Assembly: GCF_000372525.1 (NCBI RefSeq)
Contig: NZ_AQUR01000096.1
Span: 91,096 to 155,095, forward strand
DNA: 64,000 nucleotides
From: Cupriavidus neocaledonicus
GTDB taxonomy: Bacteria > Pseudomonadota > Gammaproteobacteria > Burkholderiales > Burkholderiaceae
Reading direction: 5' to 3'
In this document: positions 26,656-37,784 of the stretch, piece by piece
Layout: every line of letters starts with the position of its first letter
How positions within the stretch are numbered: position 1 is the stretch's first letter
The notes under the pieces: model-generated
Seen by the model: the letters and a program-made list of their open reading frames with translations, nothing else
The model's database searches: none
What the model was told of the DNA's origin: nothing
Made by a program: the position numbers and the translations under genes

Positions 26656-28044
26656 ATGCATATTCATATCCTCGGCATCTGCGGCACCTTCATGGGCGGC
26701 CTGGCGGTGCTGGCCAAGCAGGCCGGCCACCGCGTCACCGGCTGCGATGCCAACGTCTACCCGCCGATGAGCACCCAGCTCGAAGCCCAGGGCATCGAAC
26801 TGATCGAGGGCTTCGACCCGGCCCAGCTGTCGCTGGAGCCGGACCTGTTCGTGATCGGCAACGTGGTCTCGCGCGGCAATCCGCTGATGGAGGCCATCCT
26901 CGACCGCAACCTGCCTTACGTGTCCGGCCCCCAATGGCTGGGCGAGCACGTGCTGGCGCGCAAGTGGGTCCTGGCGGTGGCCGGCACGCACGGCAAGACC
27001 ACCACCACGTCGATGCTGGCCTGGATCCTCGAAGACGCGGGCTACAACCCCGGGTTCCTGGTGGGCGGGGTGCCGCAGAACTTCGGCATCTCGGCGCGCG
27101 TGACCGAATCGGACTTCTTCGTGATCGAGGCCGACGAGTACGATACGGCGTTTTTCGACAAGCGCAGCAAGTTCGTCCACTACCGTCCGCGCACCGCCAT
27201 CCTGAACAACCTGGAATACGATCACGCCGACATCTTCCCGGATCTGGCCGCGATCGAGACCCAGTTCCATCACCTGGTCCGCACCGTGCCGGGCCAGGGG
27301 CGGATCGTCGTCAACGGCGTGGAAGCGAGCCTGGCGCGAGTGCTGGAGCGCGGCTGCTGGAGCGAAGTGGAGCAGTTCGGCGTGGGCGACTGGCGCGAGA
27401 GCGACGCCGCCGGCACCGAGGCGGCGCCAGGCAAGGATGCGTTCGATGTCTGGTTCGGCGACGCCGTCGCCGGCACCGTGGTGTGGGGCCTGCAGGGCAC
27501 CCACAACCGCATGAACGCGCTCGCCGCGATCGCCGCCGCGCGCCATGTCGGGGTGCCGGCCGCGCAGGCGATCGCATCGCTGTCGCGCTTCGCCAACGTC
27601 AAGCGCCGCATGGAAGTGCGCGGCGTGGCCGGCGGCGTCACGGTCTATGACGACTTCGCCCACCATCCCACCGCGATCCAGACCACGCTCGAAGGGCTGC
27701 GCCGCCGTGTCGGCAATGCCCGCATCCTGGCGGTGCTGGAGCCGCGTTCCAACACCATGAAGCTGGGCGTGATGAAGGCGCAGCTGCCGGCCAGCCTGGA
27801 GCAGGCCGACCTGGTGTTCGGCTACGGCGCCCCCGCCGGCAAGGACGCCCTGGGCTGGGACCTGGCCGAAGCGCTGGCGCCGCTGGGCGCCACCGCCACC
27901 GCATTCCAGGACCTCGGCGCGCTGGTGCAGGCGGTGTGCACCGCGGCGCGCCCGGGCGACCATGTGCTGGTGATGAGCAACGGCGGCTTCGGCGGCGTCC
28001 ACCAGAAGCTGCTGGACGCGCTGGCCCAGGGCGCGGCGGCCTGA
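26656..28044 (+). CDS. mpl: UDP-N-acetylmuramate:L-alanyl-gamma-D-glutamyl-meso-diaminopimelate ligase
   Basis: 462 aa from the ATG at 26656. Cytoplasmic Mur-ligase-family enzyme that recycles the murein tripeptide onto UDP-MurNAc. It starts [25 protein letters not shown], has the ATP loop [15 protein letters not shown] (110-116 core), [21 protein letters not shown] and the C-terminal [19 protein letters not shown] block that distinguishes Mpl from MurC. A TACAAT -10-like hexamer lies at 26542-26547. Followed by yqiA and ubiC in one transcription unit. Confidence 0.97.
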   Translation: MHIHILGICGTFMGGLAVLAKQAGHRVTGCDANVYPPMSTQLEAQGIELIEGFDPAQLSLEPDLFVIGNVVSRGNPLMEAILDRNLPYVSGPQWLGEHVLARKWVLAVAGTHGKTTTTSMLAWILEDAGYNPGFLVGGVPQNFGISARVTESDFFVIEADEYDTAFFDKRSKFVHYRPRTAILNNLEYDHADIFPDLAAIETQFHHLVRTVPGQGRIVVNGVEASLARVLERGCWSEVEQFGVGDWRESDAAGTEAAPGKDAFDVWFGDAVAGTVVWGLQGTHNRMNALAAIAAARHVGVPAAQAIASLSRFANVKRRMEVRGVAGGVTVYDDFAHHPTAIQTTLEGLRRRVGNARILAVLEPRSNTMKLGVMKAQLPASLEQADLVFGYGAPAGKDALGWDLAEALAPLGATATAFQDLGALVQAVCTAARPGDHVLVMSNGGFGGVHQKLLDALAQGAAA

Positions 28045-28058
28045 CCGGACCCGACGCC

Positions 28059-28669
28059 ATGCTGCTGTATCTGCACGGATTTCGCTCTTCGCCGCAATCG
28101 TTCAAGGCCCAGCTGGTGCAGGCGCGCATGCGCGAGTGGGGCGTGGGGCGCTATTACGCCTGCCCCACGCTCAATGTCTCGCCGGCGTTGGCCGTGGCCC
28201 AGGCGCAGGCGGCGATCCGCGCCGCGCAAGCCGGCGGCGACCAGGAAATCGCCATCGTCGGCTCGTCGCTGGGCGGCTTCTATGCGCGCTGGCTGGGCGA
28301 GCAGCACGGCTGCAAGACCGTTTTGCTCAATCCCGCGATCCATCCCTGGACCGACCTGGCAAGCTACCTGGGCGAACAGCCGCTGTGGCACGGCGGCGGC
28401 TCGGTCACGGTCGAACCCCGCCACCTGCAGGAATTGCTGGACCTGCGCGTGGACACCATCACCCGGCCCGAGCGCTACTACCTGATCGCCGCCACCGGCG
28501 ACGAGGTGCTGGATTACCGCGAAATGGTCGAGGCCTGCCCCGGCGCGAACATCCGCGTAATCGAAGGCAGCGACCACGGCATCAGCGAATTTGCCGACTA
28601 CGTCGACGATGTGCTCGCCTTCTGCGGCTATGGCCCGGGCGGCAAGGTGCCGGACGGCGCCGGCGTGGC

Positions 28670-28673
<4 letters not shown>
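28059..28673 (+). CDS. YqiA-type esterase (UPF0227)
   Basis: 204 aa from the ATG at 28059, 14 bp after mpl. Alpha/beta hydrolase of the YqiA family: [17 protein letters not shown] start, nucleophile elbow G-S-S-L-G-G with S70, and [13 protein letters not shown] carrying the catalytic His near the end. It hydrolyses small acyl esters in vitro; the cellular substrate is not known. The stop overlaps the ubiC ATG (ATGA). Confidence 0.9.
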
Positions 28674-30072
<1,399 letters not shown>

Positions 30073-30298
30073 GCCCGGGGGCGGCCGGACCGCGGTGCGG
30101 TATCATGCCAGGTCTCAGGCCGGGTCTTTGCCAGTCACCGGCAGGCCACCGGCAGGCACACGCGCCCCCAGCCGTTGCCGTTCGCACGCTTCGATGGCGG
30201 GGTGCGCGCGGTGGCACCATTTCTCCCACAGGATCCGCTCCAGCGCTGGCCACAGGGCCGCCCGGCGCGGTTCCGCGCATAGTTGAAAGTACCGATCG

Positions 30299-32401
30299 AT
30301 GCAGTTGCTGTTCGAAGAAGGCGGCGAGATCCGCGCCGGCACCGTGCTGAACCAGCAGGGCGAGGCTTACCAGGTGGAGTTGCCGGCCGGCAAGCGCACC
30401 AAGGTCAAGTCGCGCGACGTGCTGCTGCAGTTCGCGCAGCCGTCGGCGCCCGAGCTGGTGCGCCAGACCGGCGACATGGTGGCCGAGATCGACCTGGACT
30501 TCCTGTGGGAATGCGCGCCCGAGGCCGAGTTCGGCTTTGCCGAGCTGGCCGCCGAATACTATGGCGCCGAGCCCGGGGCGGTGCAGCAGGCGGCGCTGGC
30601 GATGGCGCTGCACGGCAACCCGGTGTACTTCCGCCGCAAGGGGCGCGGACGCTACCAGCGCGCGCCCGAAGACCAGCTCAAGGCCGCGCTGGCCGCGCTC
30701 GAGCGCAAGCGCCAGCAGGCGCTGGTGCAGGCCGAATATGAGGAACAGCTGAAGGCGCTGACGCTGCCGGAATCGTTCCGCAACAAGGTGCTGCAGCTGC
30801 TGTTCAAGCCGGACAAGAACAGCCTCGAATACAAGGCCATGGACGCCGCCTGCACCGCGCTCGGCATGTCGCCGATGCGGCTGATGGTGGCCGCCGGCGG
30901 CGTCGCCAGCGCGCGCGCGCTGCACGAGGCCAAGTTCCTCGCCGAGTGCTTCCCCAAGGGCACTGGCTTTCCCGATACCGACGTGCCCGAGCCGCCGGCA
31001 GACCTGCCGTTGGCCGAGGTCGAGGCGTTCTCGATCGACGACGTCACCACCACCGAGATCGACGATGCGCTGTCGGTGACGCAGCTGCCCGACGGCAAGC
31101 TGCGCATCGGCATCCATATCGCCGCGCCGGCGCTGGGCATCCGCCGCGGCGAGCCGCTCGACGCGATCGCGCGCCAGCGCCTGTCGACCGTTTACTTCCC
31201 GGGCGACAAGATCACCATGCTGCCCGACCCGGTGGTCGAGCGCTACACGCTGCAGGAAGGCCGGGTCTGCCCGGCGCTGTCGCTGTACGTGACGGTGGAC
31301 CCGTCGGTGTGGCTGATCACCGGCAGCGAGACCCGCGCCGAGATGGTGCCCATCGCCGCCAACCTGCGCCACAACCTGCTCGACGACGTCATTACCGAGG
31401 CCTCGCTCGCCGAGGGCACCGGCGAGTATCCGTTCCGCGAGGCGCTGACCCGGCTGTGGCACTTTGCCGGCTACCTGTACGACGAGCGCCAGCGGGCGCG
31501 CCTCGCCAGCGGCCTGCGCCCGGAGACGCACAACCGCGCCGACTTCAATTTCTACCTCGACGAGCAGGCCGACGGCAGCCAGCGTGTGCGCATCGAGCAG
31601 CGCAAGCGCGGCTCGCCGCTCGACAAGATCGTGGCCGAGATGATGATCCTGGCCAACAGTACCTGGGGCAAGCTGCTGGCGGACCACGGCGTGCCGGGCA
31701 TCTACCGCACGCAGAAGGCCTGGGGCATGCATCGCACGCGCATGCAGACCTATCCGGCACCCCATGAAGGGCTGGGCGTGGCGCAGTACGCGTGGAGCAC
31801 CTCGCCGCTGCGCCGCTATGTCGACCTGGTCAACCAGTGGCAGATCCTGGCGGTGGCCCAGCACGGCGTGACCGCCAAGCTGGTGGCGCCGTTCAAGCCC
31901 AAGGACGCCGACCTGCTGGCCGCGGTGGCCGATTTCGAAGGCACCTACGCCGCCTATGCCGACCACCAGTCGACCATGGAGCGCTATTGGTGCCTGCGCT
32001 GGCTCAAGCAGGAAAACCGCGAACGCATGGTGGCCTCCGTGCTCAAGGAAGGCGCGGTGCGCTTTACCGAGATCCCGCTGGTCACGCGCGTGCCCGAGCT
32101 GGTGCAGGCGCAGCGCGGCACCCAGGTGCTGCTGGAGATCGGCGAGACCGACGAGATCACGCTGGAGGTCTCGTGCCGGGTGCTCGAGATCTTTGCCGGT
32201 GAAGGCGAAGTCCCCGAAGAAGAGCTGGAAAGCGACGAGGAAGCCGCTGAAATGTCCGCCGAAGCCGCAGCCGAGGCAGCGGCCGAGGAAGCCGCCGAGC
32301 ACGCCGCGGGCGTCGCGGATCCGGAGCCGGGCCAGCCGGGGGGTGACGCCGGCGGCGAGGCGTCGGGCGAGCGCGACACCGGCGCCCCGGCGGCCGGCTG
32401 A
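30299..32401 (+). CDS. RNase II/RNB-family exoribonuclease
   Basis: 700 aa cytoplasmic 3'-5' exoribonuclease. The RNB catalytic centre is seen as FSIDDVTTTEIDDALSVTQL, giving the Asp cluster that binds magnesium, followed by RIGIHIAAPALGI, LSTVYFPGDKITMLP and the C-terminal YAWSTSPLRRYVDLVNQWQIL. The N-terminal part is not a standard cold-shock pair, which marks the betaproteobacterial variant. It ends in an acidic Ala/Glu tail (about 640-700). A 226-bp gap without a gene precedes it. Confidence 0.93.
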   Translation: MQLLFEEGGEIRAGTVLNQQGEAYQVELPAGKRTKVKSRDVLLQFAQPSAPELVRQTGDMVAEIDLDFLWECAPEAEFGFAELAAEYYGAEPGAVQQAALAMALHGNPVYFRRKGRGRYQRAPEDQLKAALAALERKRQQALVQAEYEEQLKALTLPESFRNKVLQLLFKPDKNSLEYKAMDAACTALGMSPMRLMVAAGGVASARALHEAKFLAECFPKGTGFPDTDVPEPPADLPLAEVEAFSIDDVTTTEIDDALSVTQLPDGKLRIGIHIAAPALGIRRGEPLDAIARQRLSTVYFPGDKITMLPDPVVERYTLQEGRVCPALSLYVTVDPSVWLITGSETRAEMVPIAANLRHNLLDDVITEASLAEGTGEYPFREALTRLWHFAGYLYDERQRARLASGLRPETHNRADFNFYLDEQADGSQRVRIEQRKRGSPLDKIVAEMMILANSTWGKLLADHGVPGIYRTQKAWGMHRTRMQTYPAPHEGLGVAQYAWSTSPLRRYVDLVNQWQILAVAQHGVTAKLVAPFKPKDADLLAAVADFEGTYAAYADHQSTMERYWCLRWLKQENRERMVASVLKEGAVRFTEIPLVTRVPELVQAQRGTQVLLEIGETDEITLEVSCRVLEIFAGEGEVPEEELESDEEAAEMSAEAAAEAAAEEAAEHAAGVADPEPGQPGGDAGGEASGERDTGAPAAG

Positions 32402-32428
32402 AGCCTTCGGAAATCCGCGGGGCTCCCT

Positions 32429-32502
32429 TACAATGCGGGTCGGGTCCAGTCGGACCCGCGGGCCCGCGGGCCCGCTCTGCCAGACCGGCACCGGCCGGTG
32501 CC
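32429..32502 (+). promoter_or_regulatory. tonB leader made of consecutive palindromes
   Basis: TACAAT (32429-32434) resembles a -10 box without a clear -35. Right after it come CGGGTCC-AGTC-GGACCCG (32441-32458), two overlapping copies of GCGGGCCCGC (32458-32475) and GGCACCGGCCGGTGCC (32487-32502), all before the GTG at 32538. This could be a structured leader, or a terminator-like element ending the RNase gene. Confidence 0.45.
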
Positions 32503-32537
32503 GCCGCGGTTGTCTGCCGAGCCCTCATCCATCCATC

Positions 32538-33470
32538 GTGAACGCCACTCTTGCCGCTTCCCGCCCCTGGTGGCATGCCAGGTGGCAAAACAGCAGTATG
32601 CTGGCCCGGGCGCTGGCCATTTCCGTGGCCGTGCACGCGCTGCTGCTGATGGTGCGGGTGGCCGCGCCGGAAGTGTTCGAGATCAAGCGCAGCGATGCCG
32701 CGCTCGACGTGGTGCTGGTCAATGCCAAGTCGGCGCAGAAGCCGCGCAACCCGACCGCTTTGGCGCAGGCCAACCTCGACGGCGGTGGTGACCATGACCG
32801 GCAGCGCGCCACCACGCCGCTGCCGGCACAGACCCTGACGCAGGAGGGCGAGCTGGTGCGCCAGGTGCAGCGCCGCGTCGAGCAGCTGGAACAGGAGCAG
32901 CAGCGCCTGCTGACCCAGGCGCGCGAGGCCGCGCCTGCGGTGCGCAACCAGCCGCTCAAGCCCGGCGAGAAGCGCCAGGACACGCCGCTGCGCGGCCAGG
33001 ACGAGCGCACCTCGGCCGACGAGATGGCCAGGCTGGAAGCCGAGATCGGCCGCAACCTGGAACATTACGCCAAGCGGCCCAAGCGTTTCCAGCTGACCGC
33101 CACCAGCGCGCAGGCGGTCGACTACGCGCAGTACTACGACCGGCTGCGCCGCAAGATCGAGGCGCGCGGCACCACGGATTTCCCGCAACGCAACGGCAAG
33201 CCGCTCTACGGCCAGCTGATCCTGGTGATCAACGTCAACCGGCAGGGCAAGCTCGGCTACAACCGCGATGGCTATAACGTCGATGCCATCGACGTAGTCA
33301 AGAGCTCGGGCGATCCCGCGCTGGACCGCCAGGCGGTGGCGATCGTGCGCGCGGCCGCGCCGTTCGGCGCCTTTACCGCGGAGATGTCGGCGCGCCAGGA
33401 CATCCTCGAAGTCATATCCACTTTCAAGTTTTCGCGCAGCGGGCTGGAAACCCGCTTGCAGGCACGCTGA
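32538..33470 (+). CDS. TonB-family energy transducer (TonB C-terminal domain)
   Basis: 310 aa from a GTG at 32538; an ATG at 32598 would give a 290-aa form that still keeps the anchor. Membrane anchor AISVAVHALLLMVRVAA (about 24-43 in the long form), a coiled-coil/linker rich in Gln, Glu and Arg (ELVRQVQRRVEQLEQEQQRLLTQ), and a TonB/TolA-like C-terminal domain (YGQLILVINVNRQGKLGY, then AAPFGAFTAEMSARQDILEV). It couples the proton gradient to outer-membrane receptors. No exbBD is adjacent. The stop overlaps aroE. Confidence 0.85.
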   Translation: MNATLAASRPWWHARWQNSSMLARALAISVAVHALLLMVRVAAPEVFEIKRSDAALDVVLVNAKSAQKPRNPTALAQANLDGGGDHDRQRATTPLPAQTLTQEGELVRQVQRRVEQLEQEQQRLLTQAREAAPAVRNQPLKPGEKRQDTPLRGQDERTSADEMARLEAEIGRNLEHYAKRPKRFQLTATSAQAVDYAQYYDRLRRKIEARGTTDFPQRNGKPLYGQLILVINVNRQGKLGYNRDGYNVDAIDVVKSSGDPALDRQAVAIVRAAAPFGAFTAEMSARQDILEVISTFKFSRSGLETRLQAR

Positions 33471-34357
33471 TGACATCCACTGATCCTTCCCAAGCCAGCG
33501 CCGACCGCTATGTGGTGATCGGCAACCCGGTCGCGCACAGCCGCTCGCCCGCGATCCACGCCGCCTTCGCGCGCCAGACCGGCGAGGCCGTGCAATATGA
33601 CCGCCTGGAGGCGCCGCTGGACGGGTTTGCCGACACCGTGCGCCAGTTCTTCGCCGACGGAGGCTACGGCTGCAACGTGACCGTGCCGTTCAAGCTCGAA
33701 GCCTATGACCTGGCCGACCGCCTGACCGAGCGCGCCGAGGCCGCCGGCGCGGTCAATACGCTGTGGATCGAAGAGGGGTTGATCCATGGCGACAACACCG
33801 ACGGCATCGGCCTGGTGCGCGATATCCAGGACAACCTCGACACCCTGATCGAGGGCAAGCGCGTGCTGCTGCTGGGCGCCGGCGGCGCGGCGATGGGCGC
33901 GATGCTGCCGCTGGTCGAATGCCGGCCTTCGCGCATCGTGGTGGCCAACCGCACCGCGTCGCGCGCCAGCGACATGCTCGAAGAATTTGTCGAGGCAGCC
34001 GACCAGTATGGCGTCGAGCTGTGGGGCGGCGGCCTCGACGCGCTCGAGGGCCTGTCCGAGGATGAAGCCGTCGACGTGGTGATCAATGCCTCGTCCAGCA
34101 GCCTGCAGGGCGAGGTGCCGCCGGTGCCGGAGTTCCTGCTGGGCGAGGGCGTGCTGGCCTACGACATGATGTACGGCGCCGAGCCTACCGTGTTCCTGCA
34201 GTTCGCCGCACGCTGCGGCGCGCGCGTGAGCGACGGGCTGGGCATGCTGGTCGAGCAGGCCGCCGAGGCCTTCTATATCTGGCGCGGCGTGCGGCCCCGT
34301 ACCGCGCCCGTGCTGGCCGAGCTGCGCGCCGCGCTGCAGGCCGAACGCAAGGGCTGA
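33470..34357 (+). CDS. aroE: shikimate dehydrogenase (NADP+)
   Basis: 295 aa; its ATG shares a base with the tonB stop (TGATG). Fourth step of the shikimate pathway. Substrate loop [15 protein letters not shown] (25-39), catalytic K75 in [17 protein letters not shown], partner Asp in DNTDGIGLV, and NADP loop [14 protein letters not shown] followed by [10 protein letters not shown], where NRT fixes the 2'-phosphate. Length slightly above E. coli AroE (272). Confidence 0.97.
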   Translation: MTSTDPSQASADRYVVIGNPVAHSRSPAIHAAFARQTGEAVQYDRLEAPLDGFADTVRQFFADGGYGCNVTVPFKLEAYDLADRLTERAEAAGAVNTLWIEEGLIHGDNTDGIGLVRDIQDNLDTLIEGKRVLLLGAGGAAMGAMLPLVECRPSRIVVANRTASRASDMLEEFVEAADQYGVELWGGGLDALEGLSEDEAVDVVINASSSSLQGEVPPVPEFLLGEGVLAYDMMYGAEPTVFLQFAARCGARVSDGLGMLVEQAAEAFYIWRGVRPRTAPVLAELRAALQAERKG

Positions 34358-34374
34358 CCGGGGCGCCGCCAGCC

Positions 34375-35148
34375 GTGGCCAACCGCAACCGCACGGCCAG
34401 TGCCGCCCGCACCCACGCGGCGCCGGCGCGCGCCGTCTTCAATCCGGTGCGCTGGCTCGGCTACCTGCTGGGCTGCGTGGTTGCCGGCGTGGTGGCGATG
34501 CAACTGTACTTCTTCGTGCAGATCGCCAGCTGGCAGTATCTCAATCCCAGCACCACTACCTTCATGCGCGCCGAGCGCTGGCGCCTGTGCGGCATCAATG
34601 TATGGAGCTGCGGCCTGGACCGGCAGTGGGTGCCGTACGACCGTATCTCGCGCAACCTCAAGCGCGCGGTGATCGCCAGCGAGGATGCCGACTTCGTCAA
34701 CCACCCCGGCTATGAGCTCGATGCCATGCTGGATGCCTGGGAGCGCAACAAGAAGCGCGGGCGCATCGTGCGCGGCGGCTCGACCATCACGCAGCAGCTG
34801 GCCAAGAACCTGTTCCTGTCGTCCGAGCAGCATTACCTGCGCAAGGGCCAGGAACTCGCCATCACGTGGATGCTCGAGTTCTGGCTGGACAAGCAGCGCA
34901 TCTACGAGATCTATCTGAATTCTGTCGAATGGGGCGAGGGCGTGTTCGGCGCGCAGGCCGCGGCGCAGCACTACTTCCGCACCAGCGCCGACAAGCTCAG
35001 CGTGGGCCAGTCAGCGCGCCTGGCGGCGGCGCTGCCGGCGCCCAAGTGCTTCGACAAGAAGGAATACTGCGCCAACGTGCGCGTGAACTTCCGCGCCAAG
35101 GCGGGCATCATCGCGCGGCGGATGGGGGCAGCGACGCTGCCCGACTGA
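34375..35148 (+). CDS. mtgA: monofunctional biosynthetic peptidoglycan transglycosylase
   Basis: 257 aa from a GTG at 34375. One TM helix (about 27-50) anchors a periplasmic GT51 domain that polymerises lipid II into glycan strands. Catalytic E103 is in [14 protein letters not shown]. The [17 protein letters not shown] block and [20 protein letters not shown] segment ([30 protein letters not shown]) are intact. aroE-mtgA adjacency is typical of this bacterial group. Confidence 0.96.
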   Translation: MANRNRTASAARTHAAPARAVFNPVRWLGYLLGCVVAGVVAMQLYFFVQIASWQYLNPSTTTFMRAERWRLCGINVWSCGLDRQWVPYDRISRNLKRAVIASEDADFVNHPGYELDAMLDAWERNKKRGRIVRGGSTITQQLAKNLFLSSEQHYLRKGQELAITWMLEFWLDKQRIYEIYLNSVEWGEGVFGAQAAAQHYFRTSADKLSVGQSARLAAALPAPKCFDKKEYCANVRVNFRAKAGIIARRMGAATLPD

Positions 35149-35159
35149 AGCCGCCGGCC

Positions 35160-36122
35160 TCAGCTCAACCACCCCTTGCGGCGGAAATACACCAGCGGGA
35201 TCGCCGCCGACACCGCCATCAGCGCAATCGCCCACGGATACCCGGCGCCCCAGTCGAGTTCCGGCATGAACTTGAAGTTCATGCCGTAGATGCTGGCGAT
35301 CAGCGTGGGCGGCATCAGCGCCACCGACACCACCGAGAACAGCTTGATGATCTTGTTCTGGTTGATGTTGATGAAACCGACGGTGGCGTCCATCAGGAAG
35401 TTGATCTTGTCGAACAGGAACGCGGTGTGGTTCTCGATCGAGTCGATGTCGCGCAGGATCTGGCGCGCCTCGTCCTGCTGCTCGGCCGACAACAGCTGGC
35501 TGCGCATCAGGAAGGACACCGCGCGGCGCGTGTCCATCACGTTGCGGCGGATGCGTCCGTTCAGGTCTTCCTCGCGCGCGATGGTTTCCAGCACGTCGGC
35601 CGCGGCGGCATCGGTCACGTTCTCGGCCAGCACGCGGCGGCTGGCTTCTTCCAGGCGCTCGTAGATTTCCTCGATCGAGTCGGCCGAGTATTCGGCGTCG
35701 GTCGCGTACAGGTCCATCAGCACGTCCTTGGCGTTGCGCACCGAGCCCGGGCGCATGCGCGCGCGCAGCCGCACCAGGCGGAACACCGGCAGGTCTTCGT
35801 CGTGGATGGAGAACAGCACGTCCTTGGTCAGCACGAAGGCGACGCGCACGTTGCGCGACACCTCTTCCTCGTCGAGCAGGAAGTCGGTGCGGATATGGAT
35901 ATTCTCGTCCTCGCCCTCGAAATAACGCGCGGACGCTTCCAGGTCGCCCAGGTCTTCCAGTTCGGGAAGGGCGACGCCATAGGCTTCCTTGATCCAGTTC
36001 AGTTCCTCGTCGTCGGGATTGACGACATCGATCCAGATCGGCTTGTGCTGCAGCAGCTCATTGCGCTCGTCGACCTGCTCCTGGGCAAGCCGGCCTTTTT
36101 GCAGGACGAACAGGTTGATCAT
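35160..36122 (-). CDS. corA: CorA magnesium/cobalt transporter
   Basis: 320 aa. N-terminal cytoplasmic domain (MINLFVLQKGRLAQEQVDERNELLQHKPIWIDVVNP), a long helix that carries gating signals, and two C-terminal TM helices with the signature YGMNFKFMPEL (GMN at 280-282), ending in a short basic tail. Works as a pentamer in the inner membrane. It has an unusually long upstream region (554 bp) with a candidate promoter about 460 nt away. Confidence 0.96.
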   Translation of the reverse strand: MINLFVLQKGRLAQEQVDERNELLQHKPIWIDVVNPDDEELNWIKEAYGVALPELEDLGDLEASARYFEGEDENIHIRTDFLLDEEEVSRNVRVAFVLTKDVLFSIHDEDLPVFRLVRLRARMRPGSVRNAKDVLMDLYATDAEYSADSIEEIYERLEEASRRVLAENVTDAAAADVLETIAREEDLNGRIRRNVMDTRRAVSFLMRSQLLSAEQQDEARQILRDIDSIENHTAFLFDKINFLMDATVGFININQNKIIKLFSVVSVALMPPTLIASIYGMNFKFMPELDWGAGYPWAIALMAVSAAIPLVYFRRKGWLS

Positions 36123-36584
36123 CCCCGGGATTCCTTATTGCTGATTGCGACGAAAAACAAAGACAAGCGCGAAGACAAGCGCAGGCGGCTCGCCGCATTC
36201 CCAGGTATTGCGTCATGCCCCGTCATGGCCGCGCGGCATGCCGCGCAAGGCCGGGCCACGGGCAAGCGTGATCGCGCTGTGCCGCGGCTGCGCGCGGCAG
36301 GCGGACAAGGCGATGGCGTTTGCCTGGGTTGGCTGGCTAGCCGGGAGAGGGAAGATCCGCCACGGTGGGCGCGCATGGAGGCGCCGCCGGTGGCACGGAA
36401 AGACACTCGCCCGCAGTTCTGACTGCGGGCAAGGCCGACGAAGCGCGGAGCCGGGTGCTCCGGGCGGGTCGTCGTTACGCAGCCCGCAGTGACATGGCAT
36501 TCGCAGAGGTCGCAGCGTTGCCGCGCCAACTCGAACACCCGATGCTACTGCCCACGTAATTTCTCCGGGATTGTGATGGCCGCG

Positions 36585-36614
36585 AGTGTAGCCCAACGGA
36601 GGGTGGCTTGTTAA
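36585..36614 (-). promoter_or_regulatory. corA: candidate corA promoter with a long leader
   Basis: On the minus strand TTAACA (36609-36614), an 18-bp spacer and TACACT (36585-36590). Transcription from here would give a leader of about 455 nt before the corA ATG. Inside the leader are a 9-bp hairpin (GCCCGCAGT/ACTGCGGGC, 36409-36430) and a 95-codon open frame (36500 to 36213) starting MPCHCGLRNDDPPGAPG. No ribosome site precedes that frame. Confidence 0.4.
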
Positions 36615-36628
36615 GTGAAATCTCCGCG

Positions 36629-36644
36629 AACGGCGCGCGCCGTT
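36629..36644. terminator. palindrome downstream of the DMT transporter gene
   Basis: AACGGCGCGCGCCGTT is a perfect 16-bp palindrome about 33 bp after the stop of the minus-strand transporter gene. It could act as a terminator, but no T-run follows. Confidence 0.35.
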
Positions 36645-36676
36645 GCCGGCTCGCGACCCGCCATGCACCGCGGGCG

Positions 36677-37576
36677 TCAGCCGGCCACGCCGCGCAGCCG
36701 GCGCCACAGCAGCGGCGCCAGCATCACCGAGGACAGCGCCAGGAACATCAGCACGATCGCGGCGTAGTCCTGCCAGTGCGGCTGCTCGCCCAGCATCCAC
36801 ATCCCGGAAAACACCCCGACCACCGGGATGAACATGATCGACAGGCTCGACACCACCGGCGGCAGGCTGCGCGCCAGCCCGAACCAGACCAGGTGGCAGA
36901 AGGCGAAGACCACCACCGCGTTGTAGGCGATCGCGGCCCATTCGATCGCGGTGGGCATGCGCCAGCCGTCTTCCAGCAGCAGCGAGCCCAGCGCCAGGAA
37001 GGGCAGCGTCACCGCCAGCATCCAGAAGGTCATGGCGCCGATCGGCACGTCGGTCCGGGTACGCTTCATCAGCTGGGTGCCGAAGCCCCAGCCGGCCGCG
37101 GCCAGCAGCATCAGCAGCGTACCGGCCGGGCTGCCGGTCAGCGCGGCGAGCTCGCCCGACAGCAGCAGCACCGTGCCCGCCAGCGCGCAGGCGATGCCCA
37201 GCCACGCCCATGCGCCGATGCGCTCGCGGAAGAACACCAGGCCCCAGACCACCGCCCAGATCGGCATGGTGTAGCCCAGGATGGCGGCGCGGCCCGACGA
37301 CAGCATCTTGACCGCGCAGATCGCAAACAGGTGCCAGATCACCATGTTGGGCAGCGCCAGCCGGAATACCGTGCCCCATTCGCGCCGCGGCACCGCCAGC
37401 GAATCGCCGCGCAGCCGCAGCGCCAGGCCCAGCGCAACCAGCCCGCCGGCCATGCACAGCAGGCGGAAGCCCAGCGCCGGGAAATGCGCCACGCCGACCT
37501 TCATGATGGGCCAGTTGATGCCCCAGGCGAGCGTCAGCACCACAAGCAGGAAGAGACCACGGCGATCGAGAGACAT
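36677..37576 (-). CDS. EamA/DMT-family transporter
   Basis: 299 aa from the ATG at 37576 (MSLDRRGLFLLVVLTLAWGINWPIMKVG); an upstream in-frame start adds a non-membrane leader. Ten predicted TM helices made of two EamA halves; the second half starts near FWMLAVTLPFLALGSLL. Members export amino acids or other metabolites. Substrate unknown. Divergent from pyrF. Confidence 0.9.
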   Translation of the reverse strand: MSLDRRGLFLLVVLTLAWGINWPIMKVGVAHFPALGFRLLCMAGGLVALGLALRLRGDSLAVPRREWGTVFRLALPNMVIWHLFAICAVKMLSSGRAAILGYTMPIWAVVWGLVFFRERIGAWAWLGIACALAGTVLLLSGELAALTGSPAGTLLMLLAAAGWGFGTQLMKRTRTDVPIGAMTFWMLAVTLPFLALGSLLLEDGWRMPTAIEWAAIAYNAVVVFAFCHLVWFGLARSLPPVVSSLSIMFIPVVGVFSGMWMLGEQPHWQDYAAIVLMFLALSSVMLAPLLWRRLRGVAG

Positions 37577-37784
37577 GACGGGACGCGGCTGTGCGGGATG
37601 CCGCGCTTTGTTTTGAGAGGAAGCGCAAAACGATAGCACGCAGCGGGTAAAATTGCCGAAAGCGACATATGCTGCAGGGATGAACGGTTTTCACGCCGCT
37701 GCGGCCAACCGCGCCGGCCGAGTTCTTCGGCCAACGATGGCTTCACGATGAGACGCCGGCGCCACCAGGACATTCCGAGTACCC

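Noticed and set aside
36213..36500. 95-codon frame in the corA leader as a real protein gene
   Set aside because: No ribosome site and an unlikely Arg/Pro-rich composition; kept only as a possible leader ORF in the findings.
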